From CAJXII01 sp965242915 (lineage in GTDB: Bacteria > Campylobacterota > Campylobacteria > Campylobacterales > Arcobacteraceae), in NCBI GenBank assembly GCA_965242915.1, contig CBDETN010000027.1, positions 310,001 to 374,000 of the forward strand: a stretch of DNA of 64,000 nt, in the 5' to 3' direction. Under the pieces are notes generated by a model, which had not been told where the DNA came from, ran no database searches, and was given only the letters and a program-made list of their open reading frames with translations. Both the position numbers and the translations under genes were made by a program. Of this stretch, positions 55,501 to 61,876 are shown piece by piece. Position 1 is the first letter of the stretch. Each line of letters begins with the position of its first letter.

Positions 55501-58017
55501 GTTTATTATTATATTATTACTAATATCTTGTTCATCAATAAAAAGCTTTAATGTAGTATAGTCAATACCGGAAGCATCTTTTAATTCTAATTGTATTGTT
55601 GGTTTTGTATTGTATAAAATAGAATTATTTATAGGTGTAACTAATTTTACGGTAGGCGCATATTTATCTGGTAAGATATATCTTAAACTTTTTACATCTG
55701 AAATATTAGTGGCTTTGTCTATTGCATAATACTGTAATGTTGTAGGCTCTGTTATAAAAACTGTTCCTGTTTCAACAAAAGATATCGTACCCGCATTACC
55801 TTTTAATGGAAGAGTACCATCTGTAGTATAGTATATTATTTCATCTTTATTAGCTTTTAAAATAACACCTATTGGTTCCTCATATTTACCTTCTTCTTTA
55901 TTTACTTCTACAGAAGGTTTGACAGTGTCTTTTATGATTGATAAAGTTAATATCTCACTTTCATTATCAAAGCTGTCTTTTAATGTGATATTAAAGATTT
56001 TATCTCCATCAGCCCCTGAAGTATCAAGGGTGATATTTACTTTGCCTGATTCTAAGATAACCTTAGAAGTATCAATTCCATTTACAAATACTTTTGAGTT
56101 TATCTCTCCGTTTACTTCAACTTCAACAGAGTTTGTGTTGGTTGTTGTTGGTGTATCTGTTAGACTTGGTGTGACAGGTGGTGTATTATATATTACTATA
56201 ACCGTTCTCATAATTTCAGCAGCATTATTATCTGAGCTATCTTTTACATTATATTTAACTTTATATGTCCCAAGCTTATTTGAATCTACCAGATTTGTCA
56301 CAATAATTTTATCTGTAATATTCCCATCCATATTATCTGTCGCTGTTGCACCTTCATCAATATAAGTTTCGCCAATGTTAATAGTTTTTGATAATTCACC
56401 GATTATGTTAATTATTGGTTTTTGTGTATCAGTTATCGTTTTAACAATCTCAACATCATCAATTCTACCACTTCCTCTTATTAAAAAAGCATTAATAGAT
56501 ATAAGTTCATTATCACTTTCAAACTCTTTTAAATCTGCCTCTAAATCTCTATGAAATGTTTGCCAAGTTCCATTTTTGGCATTTACACCTATTCCATGAT
56601 GAATATATCCTCCATTTGAGTTCATACCGGCATCTGTATTTTTTGCAGTATAATATAGATATCTATGACCTTTTTTGGTTCTCGTACTTATATAAACTAC
56701 AAAATTTTCTTTATAATTCATACTCCATTTTATAACTTTATTATATTTATTGTTCCAAGCATTAAAATTAAAATTATGTCCTAATCTATATCCATTAGCA
56801 GTTGCACTACCTTTTAATTCAATTACTTTACTTTTTTTATTATCATCATAAACATTTGTTATTGTTGCACCGCTTGGTGTTTTATCATAAACATGCCATT
56901 TATTTGCTGTGCCGTCTTCTGCGTCTTCGTATATTGTTCTTATAGGTGGTGGCGGTAAATCTTTAACAATCTCAACATCATCAATTCTACCATTTCCTCT
57001 TATTAAAAAAGCATTAATAGATATAAGTTCATTATCACTTTCAAACTCTTTTAAATCTGCCTCTAAATCTCTATGAAATGTTTGCCAAGTTCCATTTTTG
57101 GCATTTACACCTATTCCATGATGAATATATCCTCTATTTAAACCGGCATCTGTATTTCTTGCGGTATAATATAAATATCTATGACCTTTTTTGGTTTTCG
57201 TACTTATATAAACTACAAAATTTTCTTTATAATTCATACTCCATTTTATAACTTTATTATCTTTATTGTTCCAAGCATTAGAATTAAAATCATGTCCTAA
57301 TCTATATCCATTAGCAGTTGCACTACCTTTTAATTCAATTACTTTACTTTTTTTATTATAATCATAAACATTTGTTATTGTTGCACCGCTTGGTGTTTTA
57401 TCATAAACATGCCATTTATTTGCTGTGCCGTCTTCTGCGTCTTCGTATATTGTTCTTATAGATGGAACAATCTCAACATCATCAATTCTACCACTTCCTC
57501 TTATTAAAAAAGCATTAATAGATATAAGTTCATTATCACTTTCAAACTCTTTTAAATCTGCCTCTAAATCTCTATGAAATGTTTGCCAAGTTCCATTTTT
57601 GGCATTTACACCTATTCCATGATGAATATATTCTCCATTTGAGTGCATACCGGCATCTGTATTTCTTGCGGTATAATATAAATATCTATGACCTTTTTTG
57701 GTTTTCGTACTTATATAAACTACAAAATTTTCTTTATAATTCATACTCCATTTTATAACTTTATTATATTTATTGTTCCAAGCATTAGAATAATGTCCTA
57801 ATCTATATCCATTAGCAGTTGCACTACCTTTTAGTTCAATTACTTTACTTTTTTTATTATAATCATAAACATTTGTTATTGTTGCACCGCTTGGTGTTTT
57901 ATCATAAACAAGCCATTTATTTGCTGTGCCGTCTTCTGCGTCTTCGTATATTGCTGCATAAGAATAAGGGGCACAAAGGATACTTAAAAAATATAATAAA
58001 GTAGTTAGTTTTTTCAT
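46567..58017 (-). CDS. Giant secreted multidomain protein with two propeller-like blocks and a C-terminal cyclase-like toroid (3816 aa)
   Basis: Signal peptide at residues 1-21. Three near-identical domains of about 165 residues (22-525; YEDAEDGTANKW...RIDDVEIV) look like beta-jellyroll binding modules. A DUF5011/HYR-like domain follows (INIIGELSKTINIGETYIDE). Then come many alternating CHB_HEX-like (IYYTLDGS/TTDG) and Ig-like modules, and two blocks of seven 49-residue repeats (about 1782-2124 and 2317-2658), each followed by a cadherin-like domain. The last 250 residues carry QDENGYW, QNADGSFG and QQNINGHW, typical of squalene-cyclase/prenyltransferase alpha-alpha toroids. It lies in an operon with the Rhs toxin (4-bp overlap), so it may be a surface scaffold or delivery partner. 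Confidence 0.85.
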   Translation of the reverse strand: MKKLTTLLYFLSILCAPYSYAAIYEDAEDGTANKWLVYDKTPSGATITNVYDYNKKSKVIELKGSATANGYRLGHYSNAWNNKYNKVIKWSMNYKENFVVYISTKTKKGHRYLYYTARNTDAGMHSNGEYIHHGIGVNAKNGTWQTFHRDLEADLKEFESDNELISINAFLIRGSGRIDDVEIVPSIRTIYEDAEDGTANKWHVYDKTPSGATITNVYDYNKKSKVIELKGSATANGYRLGHDFNSNAWNNKDNKVIKWSMNYKENFVVYISTKTKKGHRYLYYTARNTDAGLNRGYIHHGIGVNAKNGTWQTFHRDLEADLKEFESDNELISINAFLIRGNGRIDDVEIVKDLPPPPIRTIYEDAEDGTANKWHVYDKTPSGATITNVYDDNKKSKVIELKGSATANGYRLGHNFNFNAWNNKYNKVIKWSMNYKENFVVYISTRTKKGHRYLYYTAKNTDAGMNSNGGYIHHGIGVNAKNGTWQTFHRDLEADLKEFESDNELISINAFLIRGSGRIDDVEIVKTITDTQKPIINIIGELSKTINIGETYIDEGATATDNMDGNITDKIIVTNLVDSNKLGTYKVKYNVKDSSDNNAAEIMRTVIVIYNTPPVTPSLTDTPTTTNTNSVEVEVNGEINSKVFVNGIDTSKVILESGKVNITLDTSGADGDKIFNITLKDSFDNESEILTLSIIKDTVKPSVEVNKEEGKYEEPIGVILKANKDEIIYYTTDGTLPLKGNAGTISFVETGTVFITEPTTLQYYAIDKATNISDVKSLRYILPDKYAPTVKLVTPINNSILYNTKPTIQLELKDASGIDYTTLKLFIDEQDISNNIIINNNIISYTPNEPFSDKKINIYLEVKDNTGNTTVKYYNFTIDSSELVLVNSHQSGYYQKPFYFRLFSNRPSKIYYTTDGSSPVKDNINTKVADSPLENIHIYETSHLKYFAEDNFNNKTEIKTIDLYFDKKSPEVTLSSIQNNDYINTLKPNINISYIDESSGIDVSKIDFKINGFSKRNTANINATNLSYTPLFDLNEDINTMELFLVDKVGNSRYYLYSFRLDITQPISTISYKEGKYNKDINLSITSSEISYIYYTLDGSEPVINESQKVKLPINIEIKQNTTLKYIVQDLAKNLEVKKEYKYEIDKEIPNQPENLVAKFKDKRVELLWNNVIQNDIAGYNIYRKIENNNYLKINSSLITQNSYIDINAPQSTLYYKTTSVDISTNESTYSNEVSGILQNLPPKIILDTNETSIITNNEIFELTGSIEDASSIKHVKVNNIIVNSTNNYKTWDFSQNLAEGNNSLKIEAVDEYDNISTKDILVQLDTVAAKTTSSISSGIYNSIQSIILSSNESNATIYYTLDGSIPTSSSGIVYAQTIENITENTVVKYMSIDKANNIESVQTIDLEFAFKKPKISSSLDTQTVLLSSKPTFKFTYFVYDNELVKEKTKITLDSNDITNIVTISENSFIFTPVSNLSDGKHTISLYLEDQAGNNVQESYSFTIDSLESMTTINFEGNHFFNPKKNIELKLNKEGTIYYTLDGNTPTPDTNYTYSGVNEVNITINDTTTIKYFGIDFFGRKELSKTKTFILDETAPTVTLVNPNNNQSTNNNKIEVLLEFDDEAGIDLSKSIFKIDNIDISNLLTSSTVRYGKTWSEGAHSIYIKIYDNVGNITENTYSFILDTKAPEKSVLTNPTPESTRDNKVAIEITGEPSSEVFINGISTNIFIPESGKLIFDIDTSGDNGEKNFQITLKDNAGNISEVLVFKIDKKPSLPVFTNQTMESWNTVGIEGFSKGKALSPSIAIDKNNTPYVVYSDYGNSGKATVKKFDGNSWVTVGVEGFSKDEVSGTSIAIDNNNITYVAYQDHGNSGKATVKKFDGNSWVTVGVEGFSKDGAYHTSIAIDNNNTPYVVYGDGGNSSKATVKKFNGNSWITVGVEGFSKGKALYTLIAIDNNNIPYVVYVDVGNSYKATVKKFDGNSWVTVGVEGFSKAEVCYTSIAIDNNNIPYVVYEDGGNLDKATVKKFDGNSWVTVGVEGFSKANVYDTSIAIDNNNIPYVVYRNYGKATVKKFNGNSWVTVGVEGFSKDKIHDTSIAIDNNNILYVVYDHGGNSNKATVKEFILSINNSIIENHIKAIDINAIDINNDKLTYSLLNFLDFQLFNINIDTGVVSFKTAPNFEGPIDLDKNNIYEFYVKVVNTYGGSATQLVKIIIEDEDEDDIVLEKIENQAIGVGHNLTLKLESTTNLIGNISYEAVSSDPDKIKVEITGDILTITTLVNESINIQVTVTSYLDGSSDTKIFNVKKEYTPIKITNLVLDWNTVGSEGFSKANVFNTSIAIDNNNIPYVVYADYGNSGKATVKKFDGNSWVTVGVEGFSKDQVSYTSIAIDNNNIPYVVYEDWGNLDKATVKKFDGNSWVTVGVEGFSKAGVSNTSIAIDNNNIPYVVYEDWGNLNRATVKKFDGNSWVTVGVEGFSKARVRYISIAIDNNNIPYVVYRDDGNLDKATVKKFDGNSWVTVGVEGFSKANVYYTSIAIDNNNIPYVVYRDYGNLDKATVKKFDGNSWVTVGVEGFSKARVRYISIAIDNNNIPYVAYTDDGNSEKATVKKFDGNSWVTVGVEWFSKAGVSNISIAIGKNNILYVVYPDGKNSGKATVKRSNVINQNIIENHIEVIDIDAIDYFNTKLTYSLEDSKDSDLFNINNSTGIISFKIIPDYENPKDLDKDNTYLFDINITNENGEVITKRVNIHVKDEAENSSLPAKPVLKTNLFYTNSNSKNIDVYGEVGTYILVNGINTNITIPQNTIATLAVDTSGVDGEKAFNISSKRVDGTISPSVSFSVIKDTVKPYKPIVSQVPTYVSNNNVEVEINGEPGTIIFINNISTGIIIGQNGKIVLYLNTTGSDEEKSFDISLMDKALNKSDTINVKITKDSIAPLKPQITSVPSSTKEETVEVEVSGEIGSTIIVNAVSTNKVIDTDGKATIVLNTSGAVGNKVFDITLRDAASNTSEVLNIIIKKDPPQSIVFPDAGAYNKDIIVNIKSEAATSIYYTMDGTTPDKNSSSNAVGSVDINITKNTTIKYFSIDLSGNIEAIKTKEFIIDKINPIITSPIDDIYTQNSKEKLLIEFSDENSGINLNKSIFTIDNKENNNIVATNNKIEFETTWSEAKHIIYLKLYDHANNFIEKSFTFTLDTTPPQTIITPDAGSYNTLTVNLMSEPNAMIYYTINGENPTKETSLSAMESVNIDVNSTAVIKYFSIDKAGNVENIKTKEFIIDNEKPKLVSGITEPVNYISKQDANNIFYTFTDNDNIKSITVLTASGRVYDNFSLIGNNSMAINFKPNSYGEYSFVIKVIDAAGNITLIPVKFFVDLIAPNTVASLQGGKYNKVISVELVSNKETTIYYSTNGYPPIVNASNTKSGSSPVVGIDINSTTSLQFFSIDKTGNKEEVKSEVYRFDDIEESEFSLTAVYDKDGKNVKLSWNYIDKSKEYTIFRVNNIIEKNILQHSKDSKYLAPEQYTISNSSNNNYTDTNILNGSKYYYAVSRINNQGVQGIISNIVSVDIAPKDIAVDVTESILRAKNYLFATQDENGYWSKNNKLKLLATTEVLNSLYEYKDENPASFNLSTSYIYRTYSNNNDFLARKIITLSDYEFYIDGLINKLVAQGKISSTYIYGWGINRDYKIDVLDTVLGMKAISKAKNSLSKVNGGVYYLKNDSKLKSKEGYWGWISKDDTSIFISSSVYSIIKAQKTEYQWIIDSQNADGSFGNGLLDTLGVILNLEIDAEVLEKSIDYILSQQNINGHWKDDPYLTALCLQALKKDIK
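50045..51070 (-). repeat. Seven-repeat block B inside the giant gene
   Basis: Seven copies of a 147-bp coding repeat with the pattern GFSK(x5)SIAIDNNNIPYVVY, then GN(x2)KATVKKFDGNSWV. Only the five residues after GFSK and those before GN vary strongly. Seven units fit a closed seven-bladed beta-propeller. Confidence 0.85.
51650..52675 (-). repeat. Seven-repeat block A inside the giant gene
   Basis: Seven copies of the same 147-bp coding repeat as block B, one slightly shortened (repeat 6 lacks three residues). Blocks A and B are separated by a cadherin-like domain, and the same domain follows block B, so the whole propeller-cadherin unit appears duplicated. Confidence 0.85.
56440..57960 (-). 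repeat. Three tandem copies of an N-terminal domain in the giant gene
   Basis: Copies at about 57475-57955, 56960-57465 and 56440-56945 are over 90% identical by eye. The differences are mostly short indels near GYRLGH and GMNSNGGY. They were probably generated by recent tandem duplication. Confidence 0.85.
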
Positions 58018-58025
58018 TGTTTTTC

Positions 58026-59348
58026 CTAAAAGTTTTCTATTAGCTGATTAACAATATCATCATCCTCGTTGTTAATTTCATTTTTTAAAATATTAGAATT
58101 ATCCAAATGTGTTGAAATTATTAATTCTTGTTCTACAGACAATTCATTGTCAAATTTAACTATTTCATCATCAGAATCGGTCAAATTTTCTTTTGAAATT
58201 CTTTCTTGTTCATTTCCGTTTTGCCAAGCATTTTGCTCGTCATTTATAATTGTTGTATCTATTAAAATATTTGTTAGTTCCATAGTTTCTTCAAGAATTT
58301 TTATATTATTACTATTAGCTGCTACGCCTTTTCCATTAATTTTTACTATTACAAAAGAGCTGCTCACAACATTTCCATCACTTACAAAATATCTTAATGT
58401 TATATTTTTACTTTCACCTTTTTGTAATTTGCCAAGCTCATTATTAGGCGTAAATTTTATTTCTTGACCAACTGTTCTAATATTTCTTTTGTTATAGATA
58501 GAAACTCCATTAAAGTGTGATAATTTTTCAGTCGCAATTAAATCAAAATTGCCTAATTCATCTTTTATTATTCTGTTTTTTATGGCACCCATTGTCCAAT
58601 GTGCTTTTTTCTTATTATTAATCCAAATACTTATATCATTATATTTTCCACTAAAAGTTTGTTTAGCATCAAATTTTTCGCCATTTTTATTTTGCTTTTG
58701 ACCAAATATTAAAGTACCATTTTTACCAATTATATAATCCTTTGCTACAAATACCTGTTTTTTCAAATGTCCGTCAAGATTAATTTTCACTTTTCCATTT
58801 GCATTATCCCAGTTAAGTGCAAAAATATGTTCTTTACCATTATATATTTCTGAAGATAATATATTCAAAGCTACTTTTTTACCGCCTATACATAATTTTA
58901 ATTTTCCATCTTCATCATTATATATTACAAATTCATTACTTTGATTATCCGTTGCATATGAAATCAACGGTGTAGAAGTATTTATATCTAACGATAATAT
59001 ATTAAAAGTGATTTCAACTTTTATTGCTCCGCCAAATAATTCTTTTTTATTTCCTTTGCTATTATAGATTAATCCTTGATCATTTCCATCTTGATTAACA
59101 ACAACACCTTTGCCAACTATCTCTACTGATCCTACTGCTATATTATTTAGTATTGCTGGACTTTGCACATCTTTTATCATTATGATCTTGTTGTTTTTTT
59201 GTATTTTATTTGCTAAAACATCTATTGTTATGGGAGCGTCTTTACTCATTTCTATTTCCACAGCAAAAACATCTGCTGATGTTAATATTGCAATAATAAT
59301 AAATAAATAAAATTTTACTATTAGTTTATTAGTTTGTTTATAAAACAT
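58026..59348 (-). CDS. Secreted lectin-like protein heading the Rhs operon (440 aa)
   Basis: A signal peptide (residues 1-29, ending DVFA) is followed by a short cadherin/VCBS-type stretch (APITIDVLANKIQKNNK). Then comes a concanavalin/pentraxin-like LamG domain (about 105-255: FVIYNDEDGKLKLCIGGKK, HIFALNWDNANGKVKINLDG, TLIFGQKQNK, ISIWINNKKKAHW). A second VCBS-like segment (FTPNNELGKLQKGESKNITLRY) and a long acidic tail follow. It lies 8 bp before the giant gene on the same strand. It probably acts outside the cell, perhaps in binding a surface or anchoring the giant protein. Confidence 0.7.
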   Translation of the reverse strand: MFYKQTNKLIVKFYLFIIIAILTSADVFAVEIEMSKDAPITIDVLANKIQKNNKIIMIKDVQSPAILNNIAVGSVEIVGKGVVVNQDGNDQGLIYNSKGNKKELFGGAIKVEITFNILSLDINTSTPLISYATDNQSNEFVIYNDEDGKLKLCIGGKKVALNILSSEIYNGKEHIFALNWDNANGKVKINLDGHLKKQVFVAKDYIIGKNGTLIFGQKQNKNGEKFDAKQTFSGKYNDISIWINNKKKAHWTMGAIKNRIIKDELGNFDLIATEKLSHFNGVSIYNKRNIRTVGQEIKFTPNNELGKLQKGESKNITLRYFVSDGNVVSSSFVIVKINGKGVAANSNNIKILEETMELTNILIDTTIINDEQNAWQNGNEQERISKENLTDSDDEIVKFDNELSVEQELIISTHLDNSNILKNEINNEDDDIVNQLIENF

Positions 59349-59535
59349 TATTATATTCCTTTTAAAGAGTAAAATTCAATTTTATATAAACAGATATTAA
59401 TTGAATTAAGAATAATTATTTAAATAATTATTTAAATAATTATTTTTATTTTATCATAAAAATAATATTTTTGCAATGTAAAAAATTAATTTTTTTATAA
59501 TATGATAAATTCTATTAAATTTCATAAATTATTTT
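59349..59535 (-). promoter_or_regulatory. Promoter region of the Rhs operon with 12-bp tandem repeats
   Basis: Three tandem 12-base units (ataattatttaa) lie at 59412-59447, about 65-100 bp ahead of the first gene of the operon. The surrounding sequence is almost pure A/T, so several -10 boxes are possible and none stands out. Variation in unit number could alter expression of all downstream genes. Confidence 0.45.
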
Positions 59536-59889
59536 ATGTACATTACTAGCACAATTGTGACAATATTATACATTTTACTTTTCTTAAATTCAATCAATAC
59601 TTTATTTAAAAGCTATTTTGTCATTAATTTATTTTTATTATCTCAAGTACTTATAAATATTTTTAACAATGCAAAAGATGTTTTGGTTGAAAAAAATATT
59701 GAAGATAAATGGATAAAAATTAATATTGAAGTAAAAGAGAACTTAGCTGTCATTAGTATTGAAGATAACGGAGGGGGAATACCAGAAGAGATACTGCTGA
59801 GCCAAGAGATAATAAGAAAAAATCTAAATTGAAAATTATATGCAAAGAATTCAGAGAATGGTGCTATATTCTTTATAGAGTTGCCTTAG
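59536..59889 (+). pseudogene. Remnant of a histidine kinase ATPase domain
   Basis: From about 59636 the frame reads LLSQVLINIFNNAKDVLVEKN, then VISIEDNGGGIPEEI, the N and G1 boxes of a HATPase_c domain. It then jumps to EIIRKNLN, with the F/G2 region (normally FEPYFTTK...GTGLGL) deleted. A TGA at 59830-59832 stands where a Gly codon is expected. The same frame continues KLYAKNSENGAIFFIELP to a natural stop at 59887-59889. The sensor and DHp parts are absent. It is a dead gene. Confidence 0.75.
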
Positions 59890-59953
59890 CATATACCATT
59901 GGTTATATGATAGATAATCCTAAATAATGGAGTAGTAAACTATTATACTTAGT

Positions 59954-61576
59954 TTATTTTAATATAGTTTGCTTCTTTACAGCCAATCTATCATATAAAT
60001 TTTGTATATTTAGATAATCATCATGAAATGAGATATCTATAAAGTAGTTATCAATATTAAATATACTCAGAGCCTCTTCTAATTTCTCTTGTGTGAAAAT
60101 ATCACATAAAGATTGATAATAATCATCAAAGTTTAAGTCATCTATTTGTATATGACAAAGTTGGGCTAGTATATATGATATATTTTTTGAAGATAATTCA
60201 AAGTACCCTACTGCACTTTCTAAGTCACCTTGCATTAGATATATTTGTGCTTTAAAATCTCCTAATGTAAAATTATTTTTAAATAGTACACCTATATATT
60301 TCTCACAATCCAAATCATCTGCTTGATACTCAACACTTTGGATTATATCTTCTAAATCAATACTTTTAAAATTTAAAATATTTTGGCGTATCTCTTTTCC
60401 TCTATTTGCATTGTTGTAAACCAAATCATCAATAGGATAAATCTCTGAGATACTAGGTATAATAATTTGACAAGAATAAAACCCTATATAATCATACTCC
60501 CTTAAATATATATCTTTATTCATCGCTTTTGTTATATCAAATAAGAATTTATATTCATCACCACTATTTATACCATCATATTTCCAAGGACTAAAGCTAA
60601 AAGAACTATTTTTATTTAGAAAAGAAAAATTCATTTTACCATCTGAATTTATAAAATGTAATTCTATATTGAAACTATTATTTATTATGCTCTCATTAAA
60701 GCTTGGTTTTTCAAAAGAATTCAAGTCTTCCACTGATCTACCTTGCATAAGTTCTGTAATAGTTCGCTCCAAGCAAACTTCTAAAATAGGATGACAACCA
60801 AAAGATACAAATAAACTATTTTCTTTTGAATCTATTAATGATATAGCAACTACAGGAAACTCCCCACCCAAAGATGCATCTAATACTTGTATATTAAAGC
60901 CTTTTTCTTCCAAAGATTGAATATCTTCATATAGTTTAGGAAATGATTTTACTGTATCTTGAGGTATTTTAGGCAAAGAATAGCCTTCTTTAATTATCTT
61001 TATTTTTACGTACCTTTCAAATATTTCACTTAATGCTTGCACTTTAGTTTCATCTGGTGTATTTCCAGTAGCTAGTCCGTTGCTTACATATAGGTTGTGT
61101 ATGATATTTGTTGGGAAATATACTTCTTTGTTATTTGATTGATTTATAAAAGGTAAGCATATTATATTTTCTTGATCATCACTATTAAAATCTAAAAAAT
61201 CCTCTAACTCTAATTCATCATTTGGGTTGTAAAATTTATTTAATGTACTATTTAAGCAATTGTTTACATCTGTAAAACTTTTTTGATCTGGATAAAACTC
61301 TTTGTTTTGCATATAAAATTCTATAAAAAAGTTATTTGTTTGAATTCTTTCTATATATTCACCCAAAGCACTTGCGGTACAGGATAGTTCATTTATCCCT
61401 TTTCCGTTTGTATATATATGATTTGGAGCATCAAGTGATTTAAGATTGGTAGAATAGCAATTTGTCAAAGGGTGTAGTTGTTTGCCTAAAGTTATATCTG
61501 AAGATATACTTTTTAAAGCATTATTCATTTTTTCAATTGACTCTTCGGCTATTGCATTTTTTGATAATATATTCAT
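59954..61576 (-). CDS. ycaO: YcaO family protein (E. coli YcaO type)
   Basis: A 540-aa YcaO protein, an ATP-dependent cyclodehydratase fold. In E. coli the stand-alone YcaO assists beta-methylthiolation of ribosomal protein S12. ATP/Mg motifs are visible: SALGEYIERIQ (E73, E76) and QALSEIFERYVK near residue 185. The order and length match E. coli YcaO, including a helical TPR-like C-terminal part (YLMQGDLESAVGYFELSSKNISYILAQLCHI, residues about 440-475). No precursor peptide or dehydrogenase gene is next to it, which argues against a RiPP cluster. It is flanked by a kinase remnant and a divergent sensor kinase. Confidence 0.9.
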   Translation of the reverse strand: MNILSKNAIAEESIEKMNNALKSISSDITLGKQLHPLTNCYSTNLKSLDAPNHIYTNGKGINELSCTASALGEYIERIQTNNFFIEFYMQNKEFYPDQKSFTDVNNCLNSTLNKFYNPNDELELEDFLDFNSDDQENIICLPFINQSNNKEVYFPTNIIHNLYVSNGLATGNTPDETKVQALSEIFERYVKIKIIKEGYSLPKIPQDTVKSFPKLYEDIQSLEEKGFNIQVLDASLGGEFPVVAISLIDSKENSLFVSFGCHPILEVCLERTITELMQGRSVEDLNSFEKPSFNESIINNSFNIELHFINSDGKMNFSFLNKNSSFSFSPWKYDGINSGDEYKFLFDITKAMNKDIYLREYDYIGFYSCQIIIPSISEIYPIDDLVYNNANRGKEIRQNILNFKSIDLEDIIQSVEYQADDLDCEKYIGVLFKNNFTLGDFKAQIYLMQGDLESAVGYFELSSKNISYILAQLCHIQIDDLNFDDYYQSLCDIFTQEKLEEALSIFNIDNYFIDISFHDDYLNIQNLYDRLAVKKQTILK

Positions 61577-61876
61577 ATTCTAAGCTCTCTTTGTACCTAA
61601 TATTTTTAAAAATTATATCTAAAGTTAAATTATATTATTACAATTACTCATTATAAAATAATAGGGTCCAACCTATAGGAAATATTATTTTAAATAATTT
61701 ATTACTTGATTCAGAAATATAACAAAGTTTCGATTTATAAAATCATTCAACAAAATTTACACAAAAATCAACAATTTTATTCTATAATTATTAATATTAT
61801 TTTAAAACTTATTAAAAAGTAGGTACAATTATGATAGAGATAAATCAATTATGCTGTAGAAGACAAAGGATTAAAG
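61577..61876. other. Intergenic region between ycaO and the sensor kinase
   Basis: About 300 bp of AT-rich sequence between divergent genes. A TATAAT box at 61782-61787 (in ttctataattatt) could serve the kinase. A 45-codon Cys-rich frame beginning at 61831 overlaps the kinase start and is probably a shadow. Confidence 0.5.

Noticed and set aside
59954..61576. ycaO as the centre of a RiPP (azoline) cluster
   Set aside because: Length and layout match E. coli-type YcaO, and no precursor peptide, dehydrogenase or transporter gene is adjacent.
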